From Liolophura sinensis (Eukaryota; Mollusca; Polyplacophora; Chitonida; Chitonidae), in assembly GCF_032854445.1 (NCBI RefSeq), contig NC_088307.1:27444547-27508546 (forward strand): DNA of 64,000 bases, read 5' to 3'. A model generated the notes under the pieces. The model saw only the letters and a program-made list of their open reading frames with translations. It ran no database searches and was not told the DNA's origin. Both the position numbers and the translations under genes were made by a program. This document shows, in pieces, positions 23,712 through 36,200 of this stretch (within the stretch, counting starts at the first letter, position 1; each line of letters opens with the position of its first letter).

Positions 23712-24929
23712 GGGAAGACTCTTGATCTTCAGCCATTGATGGAAGGTGAAGCCCAGGTTCGCAACATGACGTCATCAGAATTAGGGCCCAAGTTGCGCCA
23801 GTTTTGTGATGGAGTCCCAGCTCATTGGTTCGATGTCAAGGAGACAGGTGAATCATTTACATCATTCATCTTATACCCTGCTTTATTCCTCTTTACCTGA
23901 TTTTTCAAAACTTCAGTGAAATCCTTTCAACACATACTAAAAATGGAATTATTGGAAATTCCATAAGGTTCTTGAAAAGTTCACGTGGTTTACTTCGAAT
24001 AAAGAAAAAATATACTTAACGTCAATGCATTAATCAATCACTCTGTCAGTCAACCAATTACGCTGAATATCACCATATCTGAAGAAATCTCGAAAAGCAC
24101 CCAAGAAGAAAGATGATGATTATGTGGGGGAAAATGTCGCCCCCAAAAATGTTTTTTTATTTTTGTGGCCTGCTTTTGTCTAAATATTGATCCTGTATTT
24201 AAGCGTTTTTGTTGTGTCCGTTGGCCACTTAGTTCGAAAATGAAGCCGACAGTGAACTTAATTACCGATTTATGTTGGATGCCTCCCTTCATCCCCTCCC
24301 CCTCCTCCTCGCCTCCCGTTGACGTCAGGACAGAAACCCTCCTAGTTTTGGGACTGATTGCTAGGGTTTGAGGAATTAAGACTGTAAGAATCACTTTTGC
24401 CACACGTCAATAATCCTCAGAACATTTTAGTACTTTTGTACGTCACGACATATCCTATGATAAGCTAACAATAAATACAATAATAGGATTCGTAATAAAT
24501 ACCAGATCTTAATAAAGTTGGAATATACATGGCACGTCATTTTTTAAAATAAATTTAGTTGTAATCGAAAAACTGTTTCAGCTGTGAAGAGCAGATACAT
24601 AGGTGCAGTTGTAGTACTTTATATTGTTGCCCTTGTTGTTGTTGCCCTTGTTGTTGTTTTCCTTGCTGTTGTTGCCCTTGTTGTTGTTGACCTTGCTGGT
24701 TTTAGGGATGGCTTTCTTGATCTTCTTCCCCTTCGCATACGTTTTTGAAAAATGAGCCTGTTTTCTTGTTTCTTTGTCTTACGAGTTTTATATTTTCCGT
24801 CCCACAGGTGTTGTGAAGCGACAGTTGTCAGCGAGTCTGAAGGCGTCAGCAAAAATCGACTTGAAACCCACACTCGCCTGTATACATATTCGCGTGGAAT
24901 TTAAAGTTAAGCTTACCATACGCTTTTAA
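23712..24929 (+). CDS. Second copy of BRICHOS gene A exons 5 and 6
   Basis: Exon 23,712-23,847 is the same as gene A exon 5 (NMTSSELGPK, QFCDGVPAHWF). Exon 24,808-24,929 matches the last exon with one Glu-to-Lys change. Splice sites and frames are intact, but exons 1-4 are absent before it, because the segment starts inside intron 4. It is therefore either an allele of gene A misplaced by assembly (favoured) or a 3' gene fragment. It should not be counted as a separate gene without read evidence. Confidence 0.75.
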
Positions 24930-25317
24930 CGTAAAATAATTAATGGGATTATTTGTTCGATTGTATTTATTAGTAGGCGGAAGGATGTCAATGAGTTATC
25001 GCCCCTATATCATACATTATATTTTTTTCACTAACTATATGTTACACGTGTTGTGTCAAGAACCTGGTATATTATGTTAAACTACATGTTACACTTGCTG
25101 TGACAATGATCTGGTATATAATGTTTAACTATGTGTACACGTGTTGAGTCAACTAAGCGGACATTTACGTGAAAGTCTCAGCAGAGCTTTATTTTCAAGT
25201 GTTTGGCTAATACCATACTGAAGAATTTTCCACCATTGACCACCGACAAGTTACTGACGAACTTTCCCATTAGTATGGCGAATTGATGTCAAGCATAAAT
25301 GAGTGGCCTGTTTAAGA

Positions 25318-25445
25318 AATAATGTTCGCGTCAGGGTAGTCTAACGGTAGTTTGACATCAAATCGATGCGTAAGAGTTTATATTTTAAGTCGAAGGTCGA
25401 TTTGATGTCAAACTACCGTTAGACTACCCTGACGCAAACATTATT
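25318..25445. mobile_element. MITE with about 48-bp terminal inverted repeats
   Basis: The left arm AATAATGTTCGCGTCAGGGT.. and right arm ..ACCCTGACGCAAACATTATT are near-perfect reverse complements around a centre of about 30 bp. The left arm is missing in the other copy (15,773). Confidence 0.8.
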
Positions 25446-27309
25446 TCTATACTATTACATTTGTAGCAGCAAAATGTTTTGTAATTATAACAAAAACGCC
25501 ATTCGCGATATAGATTAAGAGAGACAAACGCCCTCACTTTTCCTTACACGTTGTTTTCGTCAAACCGAACGTTCTCAAGAGGCTTGACCTAATTCTGGAC
25601 AAAACCATGAAGTGTTTTACAGGCGTTTAACATGCGATAGTAAATATTACCGACGTGCTTCACGACTAGTATAGAATAATAAACAAAGAATATGTTGTTT
25701 CTCGAAAAAGATTCCGACTATAAAATATAGCATTATAAAATAAAACATTTGCAGGGATGCTTTTATATTATGCTGCTCTCAGTTAAGAAGCTGTTATCAG
25801 GGTAGGCTTCGGTGAGACAGGCACGGTGTCAAATAGCGACCACACTGACGATGAGCCGGAGAGTCGCTCGTTGCTGGCAGCAAGAGTTCGGATATGCCAA
25901 AGGATTTTTCAAACTCAGTTTGACAGAGCTAAAGGGGCTGGAGACCTCTGGAATCAGCAAAACGACAACAAAAGTGGGGAGTTCAACTGTTTAACCTAAT
26001 TAAAGTTTGAATTATGGACGAAAAAAAATAATTGAAACACACACAAAACTAGTTTGACACTGAATTTTATTCGGTTTGCTTGCGTAAATGCTTTGGGGTC
26101 GTGTTGTATTCTATATCAAATTCATAGACACTGGGTAACGAATGTTGAAATAATGGAACACTTCAGGTTACATTTTCAATTCATTGTTAATTTCTCAACA
26201 TATATCGATAAATATCAAAACAATAACAGCATCACAATTATGTGTTTATTATGTGTTATTAGAAGAAAGCAAATAAATATATTATAATTTATATGTTCAA
26301 GTTATCATGAGGATAAATATGATTTGCGTTTGTAGTATTGTGAAATACAATGGATGGCTATCACAATTTATATTTGTAATGACGCAAACTGTACAAAGTT
26401 ATATGTACATTAAACCAGCCACGTGCACATGTTTCGCTCAGTGCGCCGTACCAGAACTGTTACGTAAAATATACGCGTCACACTCATGCATAAAAGTCAC
26501 ATGATGTACCAAATTTGAAGATATGGGTCAGCGGCAATATATTGCCGGCAGTCAGACAATAGCGTTTGCGGAGAGAAAACATGAGCAAACTGACTTAACA
26601 TTCTGAAAAAAAAACACAACAGTTTAACACGGATAAACATCAAACAAGGATTGGGAGTTGAAAAGGACGGTCTGCAGCCAGTCCGCTATCCAGAGGATGT
26701 GAAGTTGATGTGAACTGTGCTGAACAGCCCTCCAAGACTTTGAGGCGTGACAGCATCGGGCAATTGCACTGGGAGTGACGTTTCACTTTTTCACTTTCGG
26801 CATCTTCTGATAACACACTTGAAGCATGCAGGAGATTGCTGATTTCACGGCGTTTTGAAACGGACGGTTTGGTGACATAACTCCATAGGGCTTACACAGG
26901 ATTCATTGCGGGGGCCCGTCACATGCATAACGTCCATCACAAAAACCCTGGTACCAGCATGAACTGTGGCTGTCGTGCCACGGACGCAGTGAATCGTGTA
27001 ACGGCAGCTAAGTTTTGCATTGCGGGAAAGATCAGACAGATCCGATCGTTTTGTGACACATTGGTTGATTGCACTACCATGGTTTGTGGTCAACTGGGAC
27101 GTTTTGGAGAGGCCGATGAAAGACAGACTCGCAGGAAGAATTTTTTTCCTGCAAATACAACTTGATACTGTGCACAGGGCGCGTATCATCTCCCGAAGCA
27201 TACATTCGTTTGTTTATTATTTTCTCGGCTGTTGATTCCTTTGTAATATTTGTCACTTTGATTAAAAGCCATGTAGACGAACTCTAGGCCCGTTTAATCT
27301 TTATTCGAG

Positions 27310-27643
27310 GTGACCGGCCCGGATAGCACAGTTGGTAGAGCTTCTGGGGCCTTGGATCCAGAATCAGTCCTTGGACGAATCACACCTAAGACGTTAAAAG
27401 ACAAAGCTGAAACTTCCTCGCTTGGCGTTCAGCACTGGTTGACCCGTATCAGTATAATGGTTCGGGCAGAGCGGCATACTTGCCTTCGGTAAGCCGTCTC
27501 AGTGAAGCAGCACTGGATAAAAGAGCGGTGGAAATCCGTCCTGCAACAAGGAGGCACATTTACATGCACTCTAAGGATTCCTTCATCGTCATATGACTGA
27601 AAAATTGTTTAGTACGACGTTAAACCCCAAGCACTCACTCACT
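27310..27643 (+). mobile_element. SINE family 2, second copy
   Basis: Same insertion as 17,711-18,044 inside the repeated segment. Confidence 0.75.
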
Positions 27644-28714
27644 GTTTATTCAATGTAAACAACAACCTCTATCCACCCACAGAACTACCATAGACCCGTC
27701 CAGAAGTCAAGCGCTTCTGTCGCTTTCTGCCTTCGTGATCGATGCATCTAACAATGTAGATAGAATATCATACTTATTTACTTATTTTCAGGTGGGAAAG
27801 ACAATTTGCAACAAAGAGGACATGTATTTTCTGATGCAGTAATACTTGTCCCCGCAAAAATAAATATACGCGAGGAAGCCAGATTACTCCATCGGCGACA
27901 TGGACAAATATACAGATAAATGTATTCGACTTCCGAGATTTTGCGAGATTTCAGCAGAATTCAAACTGGTTTTAAAATTTAGATTCAACGTCTGAAGACT
28001 TCACAAACACTTAACACCTAGCAATTCACTAGGTAAAGTGACAGCTAGGCCACTATAAAAATATGTTCGTTGGGTTACACATGACCCACCCTCCAAAAAT
28101 GGGCCATTCTTCACATTACTGGGCTTTTGATTTTTCCTAAATTTTTTATTTCTTTAAAATTCCAATCTCTTTTTATTAGAGAGCACAAAACGAAATTTCC
28201 CTACCAGCTGACCGTGTCTTTTTTTCCAATAGCGTTGCGATAAGAATTTTTAAAAATGACCGCATAGGGACAATTGTGAGAAAAGACTGAACGGCATTCA
28301 TGCATACTATGGTACAATAAACATCCCGTAACCCAAATTCACACACACAAGGTATGACAGACACTGGGAAATGATGCAGGGCTTCCGTCAACCAGCATGA
28401 CCCGTAACCCAAAATCACACACAGGGCACATATATGACTGACACTGTTAAATGATTCAGGAGTTTCGTCAACCAACTCGCAGTGAACAACCACTCGCTTT
28501 AAACATTAGAAGGATATAAATAAAATATTAGCAATACTTTGTAAACTGATAAGATTGAATAACAATTGACAAGACCCCCCCACACACAGGCAGTCATTAA
28601 CACAAGGCATACACGTACGTAGAATGGCTGCAAACGGAGCACGACAGGATGCACACGGAGAAATAGTACAAAATGTCCAACACCCTGTGAAAGCAAATAT
28701 TAGATTAGAACCCG

Positions 28715-28799
<85 letters not shown>
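28715..28799. repeat. (TA)n microsatellite
   Basis: A TA run of about 84 bp; the matching site at 19,132-19,161 is only about 30 bp. Confidence 0.95.
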
Positions 28800-28803
<4 letters not shown>

Positions 28804-29390
28804 TTAACTACTGATTTTAAAACATTATCATGACTTTTTGTCGGTCTCAGGATAGACAACAGGTTTGGGTTAGAAATTCCTGCAATAATTCACAAAGATG
28901 GAAGCGGCATCATTGATAAACACACTTATGACAATGTAATAGAAAATGTGAGAACGTGTGATATTGTTCGGGAATGATCGGAGTTCGAATCTTAGCCACG
29001 TAAGTATACAGGTAAAAAACATTTGCCGTAAAGAACAGCAAAAATGATTGCATTTCACTTCGGCAGACTAAAAATAACCTGAAGAATATATGTCGAAGTA
29101 AATGTAGTTATTTGCAGTAGTGTCGTTTCGTACACTGACACAGCTGATTCCGACAACGGTACCTACCCCGAGCCCCGAATCACATTGTACACCATAATAC
29201 ACATTTAATGTATAAACTGTTATGTATAGTTTGAAGACTTCTGAAATTGCCTTCGTTGTCTTGGAATTTTACGACCCTTGCTAAAAAATCGTGGTGCGGT
29301 AAGGCGGAGAATCGGCCCCAGAGCCCCAAAGCTCACTATTGTACATTTCCGAATCAGATATATAAAACTTGGTCGAAGCGCAGAAAAAAA

Positions 29391-29518
29391 CGACCTGCGG
29401 ATGGTCGTGGGTTTACACCGGGCTCTGCCTGGTTTCCTCCCACCATATAATGCTGTCAGCCGTTGCATAAGTGAGTACGCAGTAAAACACTAAATAAATA
29501 AATAAATAAATAAATAAA
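29391..29518 (+). mobile_element. Family-1 SINE 3' half, second copy
   Basis: Same insertion as 19,752 with a shorter AAAT tail. Confidence 0.8.
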
Positions 29519-30467
29519 ACATAAACAAGAAATCACCTTTTCGTTAAATGTACATGTATAGTTCAACTATCTTAATTCATGCCACCGAATGAGCATTTTT
29601 TTCACACTTTCACAAGATTTTCACAGATTTCCCTTGGTGTGTAACGTTATATGATAGAGACAGGCGCTCGTACATTTCTGGAGAGAAATTTTGACTACTG
29701 CCAATAGGCCCTATATACTCCGCACAGGTCTATCCTGTAAGTAGGCCTATATGCGCCAGCATTTAATACAGATTAAAACGCGCTCTTTGAGTGTCCAAAT
29801 CTTTATACAGATATATTGTGTATGACCCGCATTCATGAAAAATCCTGCTATGCCTTTGAATCGGATCTTGATATGGATATATGTTTTACATTTGAAGGCA
29901 AATCCAATTCAAAACCAAACCCATTTGGAAGCTCAAGTTAAATGTCTCCGTATACTGGATTACTCAGTAGCTTAGGAGAATACGGGCTATTTATTTATGA
30001 CCAACGGTATTCTTGTGAAAGGCTTTCAGTTGCATAAAGAAGGCACATATTAATTCCATACCATTCTACCAAGTTTGACACCTTAGATCGATCTCTTATC
30101 TATTCCCTTATTTATCTTTTGTTCCTTGAGGACGGTGTCCTCCCTGTATTGAGGACCGTGTCTAACGCAACCTGAAAACTAAACACAGAAATGAATTGAT
30201 GTGGTGTCTTCTTTGAAAGACACGCTTGACATATTCTCAAAGAAAATTGATACCATTGGTGGCTGCCAAACCAATCAGAAACGTCTTCCTTATTGACAGT
30301 ATTTCCACTGGTGTGAAGCTTTGTATATCAAGATTTGTATAAAAGTCGAACGCGCCGATGTGATTGCGCAGCCGCTGCTGGACTGGGTGCAATCTGCGTG
30401 AACACTCTGCTCGAACATCTGGGGAACTGGGGACAGCTTCCTAAAACATTGGTTGGAAATAAGCAGG

Positions 30468-30512
30468 ATGACTGGACTGAAAATGGCAGAAAAGTCGGAT
30501 TCAAGGAATGTG
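30468..30512 (+). CDS. BRICHOS-family first exon B, second copy
   Basis: Identical coding sequence and donor to 20,863-20,907, with the same upstream TATA and CCAAT boxes. It lies 2.7 kb before gene C exon 2, with phase 0 on both sides, so it could act as an alternative first exon of gene C. Confidence 0.6.
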
Positions 30513-31052
30513 GTAAGCTAAGCTAAGGTGAACATTAGATGTATTGGAAAACTGTTACGACAATTTGAAATGATTTAGATCTCTTATTTTCAGTATACAC
30601 AGGTCTTACATCCATGTAGCCTATATTGGCAACATGTTGATTTATCAATCTGTTTGACTTCTCATTTGAGTTTTTTGTAGGTTTTCTACATATTCTGGTT
30701 AGCATGGCGATTTTCAAAAGATTTGTCGGGAACGTTAGTCAAATACATTTTTCACGGGAAATACTGTCCTACACAAAGAATAAAAAATTTACAAAAGAAA
30801 AATATTCTTTCACGGAATAAATTATTTTGGCACAAGTTTACACCGAGGTGTAAATAATTTCCTAAGCGGTTGAAAGATTTCCACAGTGGTAAAAATATTT
30901 TCTATACCGGTGAAAATACCCTCTGTTGCGATTAAAATACCCTCTGTTGCGATGAAAATACCTTCACTTACACAATATTCTAATAAACGGGCCCCGGAAG
31001 CACGAAGCCATCTTAGACTTCAGTCAAAGTTTCAAATCGTTTTAAAATTGCT

Positions 31053-31176
31053 ATTGCTGAAGTAGCAAGGTCCAAATATTGCTTGAAGACTTAAATTCTA
31101 GACAAGTTATTGTACAATAAATTTCAGATAAAATAATGGATAGGAACACACCAACTTGTAAAAAATCAAAATTAAT

Positions 31177-31256
<80 letters not shown>

Positions 31257-31442
31257 GAAATATATATATATATATATATATTCAACAAATCAAAATTAAT
31301 TTGAATATATATATATATTCAAATTAATTTTGATTTTTTAAAATTTGGTGTGTTCCTATCCTTTATTTTATCTGAAATCTATTGTACAATACTTTGTCTA
31401 GAATTTAAGTCTGCAAGCAATATTTGGACCTTGCTACTTCAG

Positions 31443-31446
<4 letters not shown>
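31053..31446. mobile_element. Foldback element, second copy
   Basis: Same inverted-repeat element as 21,448; the arms are 31,053-31,181 and 31,318-31,446, and the (TA)n inside the core is longer. Confidence 0.75.
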
Positions 31447-31508
<62 letters not shown>

Positions 31509-31934
31509 GACAGGTATATCTCTGCATGGTATTATGGATTCTCCAGGTTCATAACATGACAAACTTTTTCTTCACCAAGTCGACATGTCGAGTACGTAAT
31601 GAGGCATCTTGTTGTTGCACGTAGGCGCAGGTGTTGCTTATAGCGCGTCTTTGTTTGGGGAAAATGTATCGTTTCACAACAGCGCGATTCAGGGATGGGT
31701 GCGCCTTTGAAATCCAATAGTCAGTCATCTTACGAATGAACAAACACCGGGTAGAAAAGCACCTATCAGGTGTCTACTTCAAGCCTAATCGGGCCTGATG
31801 GCCGAATCCATCTGGCCTTGTTCCATGAAAACACAGCGCATTGGCGATATAAAACGTCACCTTGTTTTGCCAGTTTCAAATTATCTCGGAAGACTGTTCA
31901 CATCTCGGCAAAACTCGTCACATATTTAAACAAA

Positions 31935-31979
31935 ATGACGGGACTAAAAATAGCAGGGAAGATAAATTCGGACAATGTT
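31935..31979 (+). pseudogene. First exon C, right copy, donor lost
   Basis: The ATG and reading (MTGLKIAGKINSDNV) are kept, but the base string after it is GTTTTTTCAAA in place of gttgtatgt, so the canonical donor at the usual place is gone; only a weak AAT|gttttt remains. Missense changes Met to Ile and Glu to Gly also appear. This copy may be non-functional, or an allele using exon B instead. Confidence 0.5.
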
Positions 31980-32479
31980 TTTTCAAATATTTTAGCTCCG
32001 TCATTTTAGAATATGTTTCAAATTTTCAAATAGGTACAACTGTATAAAAAAATGACAATATCAAACGTACATGGCATGTATGTGTAATATATACGTATAT
32101 ACGTAAACAGCCTGGACACGTACATGACATGTACGTAAAATATATGTAATATATACGTATGCACGTGATCTGTTTCAAAGGTAGCTGAAAGCCAAACAGA
32201 TCAAGCAGAGGTCTCGACGTTTTTAACATTAAACAGTCTTTAACACCAGATCATCGAAATAGCCTGAAATCATGACGGAGTAGGAACATAACTTTGTCTT
32301 ACCTAATTACACACTTTGCATGGTTATAGAGAGGTGTGAGTTGTTATTATTTACCTAGATGTAGGTTTTACTCACCAAACTGCAGTCTTATGCTAGCAAA
32401 TATTAATCGTTATATGGACATGTGAATAAATTAACCTGCATAAATCAGGTATTTGAAAAATATTACCCTTTACTACTAC

Positions 32480-32606
32480 CAAGAGAAAGGAAGCTAGCAT
32501 GAACTGGACTAGAACTTTCAACGACCGCATTGGTGTTAGGCCCCTGGGTGATTGTGGCGCGCTTGCAAGCTAAACATGCACCTCGGCCACGGAGGCCCCT
32601 GATGTC
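32480..32606 (-). mobile_element. Family-1 SINE head fragment, second copy
   Basis: Same fragment as 22,826-22,950. Confidence 0.65.
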
Positions 32607-33241
32607 ACCTATAGAAGTCACCCATAGTACCAGGCACAAAATGTAAAGCACAGAGTTGTGTTTATCGACAACCGTGTCTAACCATGTTATTATAATATAT
32701 ACTCTGGTGTCGCGTGGTACCATTCTACACAGGAAACGATATTTTTTAACATTCATTTTCAGCTAAATGGGTTTCTTTTTTGACAGAGTATATAAGTAGG
32801 ACATGTGTTTTAACGTCGCATTTAAAATTTAATTTTGTATAGCATATGTCGGGTTTACAGATGGAAGAAGTTGGGCTGGGGCCAGTTGTTCAATCGTGGA
32901 TTAAAGTTAAGCCAGGTTTAAATCTTAATACAAGTCTCATCCCAATTCAAACTAAATTGCACTTTAGTCTGCCTAAGTTTTAATACCCTTTTGAACGACT
33001 TGACCCAGAGCTCTGGGGGAGAGATACTTCCCACATACTGCCATATGGCAAAAAGCTTGTTAAATACAAAGTAAAACCCTAGCATTGATACAGACATATA
33101 TTAGCATTCACAATTTAATTTCATATTTGTAATGTGTTCTACAAAGCTCTGAGTGCACTAATGATTATATGCCTGTTTATGAATATCGTAAAGTTTTGTT
33201 GTTCTAAATTTTGCGTACGTGGATTTATAATGTTTTCTCAG

Positions 33242-36200
33242 TATAACCAAGAGGATTGTACCCCAGCTAGAGGAGAACGCAAACGCTCTGCATTCATTGC
33301 CCTGATTGCTGCACTCTCCACCGCATTGGTTCTTGGTGCCGTTTTTGCTGGGGTAATATTCCATCTCCAAGCCGAGAAGAGTTCCACAAATCAAGAGGTC
33401 TGTTAAATTGTTAACGAACAGTGCACGTCACTATAGCAGTACACAGGTTACAATAGCTAGGTAACAGCAGATATAAACATTTTTTTCTTCTACGTTTCTT
33501 CTAGTTACTGTGTTTAAAGGCCCCTACCTGTATCACGTGATGAAAATGGCTGAAGATTGAAAGGCTTTCTGAGAAATTCTTGACGTTTTTGACACACCAT
33601 CCGCTAGTATCAAAGGGGTATATAGGACGATTCAGAAAATGTCAGACCGTCAGTTAGCTCGATAAACAATAGCCGTTTTTATCATTTTCGGAAGTTCCTT
33701 TCAAAACATTTTGTCGTTCTGAATTAAAACTAGGTTAAAAATGTAACAGTTTCGAAATGCTTGTTTTTGTGCAGATTATATTGTTGTTTTCAAAATGCAA
33801 TTCGTCTGATAATAAACACATTGAATTTACCACACAGGCATGGCATTTTTGGTGTAAGTTCCAAACCGCTTCCGGATGAGTGATATGGCTTCTCAATTTC
33901 TAAATGCCGAATATTTTGGCGGATAATTATCATCGTTATACTGTTTACTTTTCTGCCATCGATAGTTTTGGAGGAGGTTAGCAATTTCTCCTTGTTAGCT
34001 TCTTTTTATCGGTACTTTCCATGAAACTCGTTATCTGTACAAACGTTGGTTTTGCTGTTGTATTTTGTTTCAGTGGATTTCGTGGAAACGTCTCCATGGC
34101 AACATAGCGATTCACGAGTCGGTTGTCATCAACACGAAGGAACGGACCATACTGATGGCGTCGACCGAGGCTTACAGACTCAACGGTGAAAACTCCTTGG
34201 CTCTGCATGACTTCCAAGTGGTGCGTTTTGACAAAAAATGATAGGATTTTAGCAGCACTTAGTCTCCTTGTTATCTTTGTGAAAATTTCCAAGATTGTGC
34301 TGTGTTTTTTAAATTTGTTTTTAAAACATCTTCAAGAATTTTTCACCTAATTGGCGTCGGTCTGGTTTTTGAATGGCGGGGAAGGGAGGCCTCCGTGACT
34401 TAGTCGGTTAAAGCGCTAGCGAAGCGTAATGACCCAGGAGTCTCTCACCAATGCGGTCGCTGTGAGTTCAAGTCCAGATCATGCTGGCTTCCTCTCCAGC
34501 CGTACGTGAGAAGGTCTGTCAGGAACCTGCGGATGGTCGTGGGTTTCCCCCGGACTGTGCCCGGTTTCCACCCACCATAATGCTGGCCGTCGTCGTAGAA
34601 GTGAAATATTCTTGAGTACGGCGTAATACACCCATCAAATAAATAAATTAATAATTAAATTGAATGGCGGGAAACTGAAGTGCGAGTGGTAGAAGGACGG
34701 AGAACACGGCATGTGCTTAAAAACAAATTCATTCGTGTCTTTTTTTAAGCATGTAACTCTCGTCAGCTGTGAACGTTTCTGACAGCTTTTGTCTTTTGTG
34801 GAGCTGCGCCAAATACATAACATGTTTGATAATTCATGACTCTCTTGAGGCGTTTCTGTAAACCGCCATCTTCCAGATCATGGGAACAGGAAACGCATGT
34901 GCATCGGCGCCTACTTGAAAGAATCAGCCATCTGATCCAGGGGATCTCTACTCGCCTTTAACTACATGCATCTTTAAACAAAACATTGCCTTTTAAACAG
35001 TGCATAAACATTTTAAACACTACTTTCAGTTGTTTGTTGATGAGCCTTGCTTGACTGCTTGCCATATTTCATTCTACAGCCCATGTAAACTCCATGCAAC
35101 TAAATGTGGAATAATTTTCTTTCACTGTATTTTTGTGCGATTCTGTGCATATAGCTATCACCTTACTGTTAGCCTTTATTTCGGAATAATTTTTCTCGAT
35201 TATTCGAGGTTTAGGGTAGGTTAAAAATATTTACCTTTCAATCGTAACATAACCCACGACTCGAGGGTTCAATTCCGGCCTTAGCAGGGATTTGTTACAA
35301 GTAGATCTCTCCGCCATCAGTGCTTCTGGGTGACAGTAAGCGGTCGTCTGGGCAGTCTGACGATCCAGGAAGACCACATATCTCCCAACAATATATGGCG
35401 AATTTTTCAGTGACATGCTTTTCCTGGACACTCCCCGGGAAGTTCTGGACATTCCCCGGGCACTCCCCGGCCCCTCACAGGGAATCCGGTTTCCTCTACC
35501 CAAGAATGTCCCCGGCATCACATAATTGACAGGAAATTTTTATCTGGTGTTAGGTAACCCTCACATTAAATGTATCTAAAAATTCTGTAACATACTGCTT
35601 TACAAGAATTGTTATAAATGGGGTGACCACTGGGTATTTCAGGTATATAAAACAAGCTAGGGGATCCGTCAAGAAAAGTAGCTCAAACTGGACCTAGTAT
35701 GTAAATACCTTTTAATAATAACTTGATGTAAGTGCTGCTTTTTTTCTTTCAGTAGGGGTATGTTGCCCTGAGAGAATTCAAAAGGAACCGTTGTTTCGTG
35801 ACCAAGGTTTCGCATCCGGATTTTGAAGCTTTTAAAACTACCGTCGAAGCCAGACAGGTTAGTGTTTAACACGTCTACGTTATCTTAAAGTTGGAGGAAA
35901 GGAAAATTTGAAGTAAACTTCAGATGAAAGAATGGGAAAAGGCATTAGTAAACATGATCATCAGTATTTCCTCCATTTTTCTTTAAGGAAACAAAGATGT
36001 TTGAAAAACAAATACCCTCAGGTGGTCCCAAATAACCACCATAAAAGCATTATTTTCAAATGTCCTTTTTCCCATAAAAAATTGAACAAATATTAAAGAC
36101 CATATTTACGAAATAACTTTTCACACCGTTGGATCATTTTTGTGTTCCTCTCCTTTACGTTCAGCAGCTGGTACATATACAGTGTAATTGGTTGTTCCCA

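Larger units (their letters stand above)
23306..32755. repeat. Right copy of the 9.4-kb near-identical segment
   Basis: It begins directly after the N run in the middle of a SINE (equivalent to 13,778), and similarity ends near 32,755, where the left copy meets the gap. See the left copy at 13,778. Confidence 0.9.

Noticed and set aside
23712-24929. Independent second BRICHOS gene
   Set aside because: Exons 1-4 are missing and the segment borders an N gap; an allelic copy of gene A is more likely.
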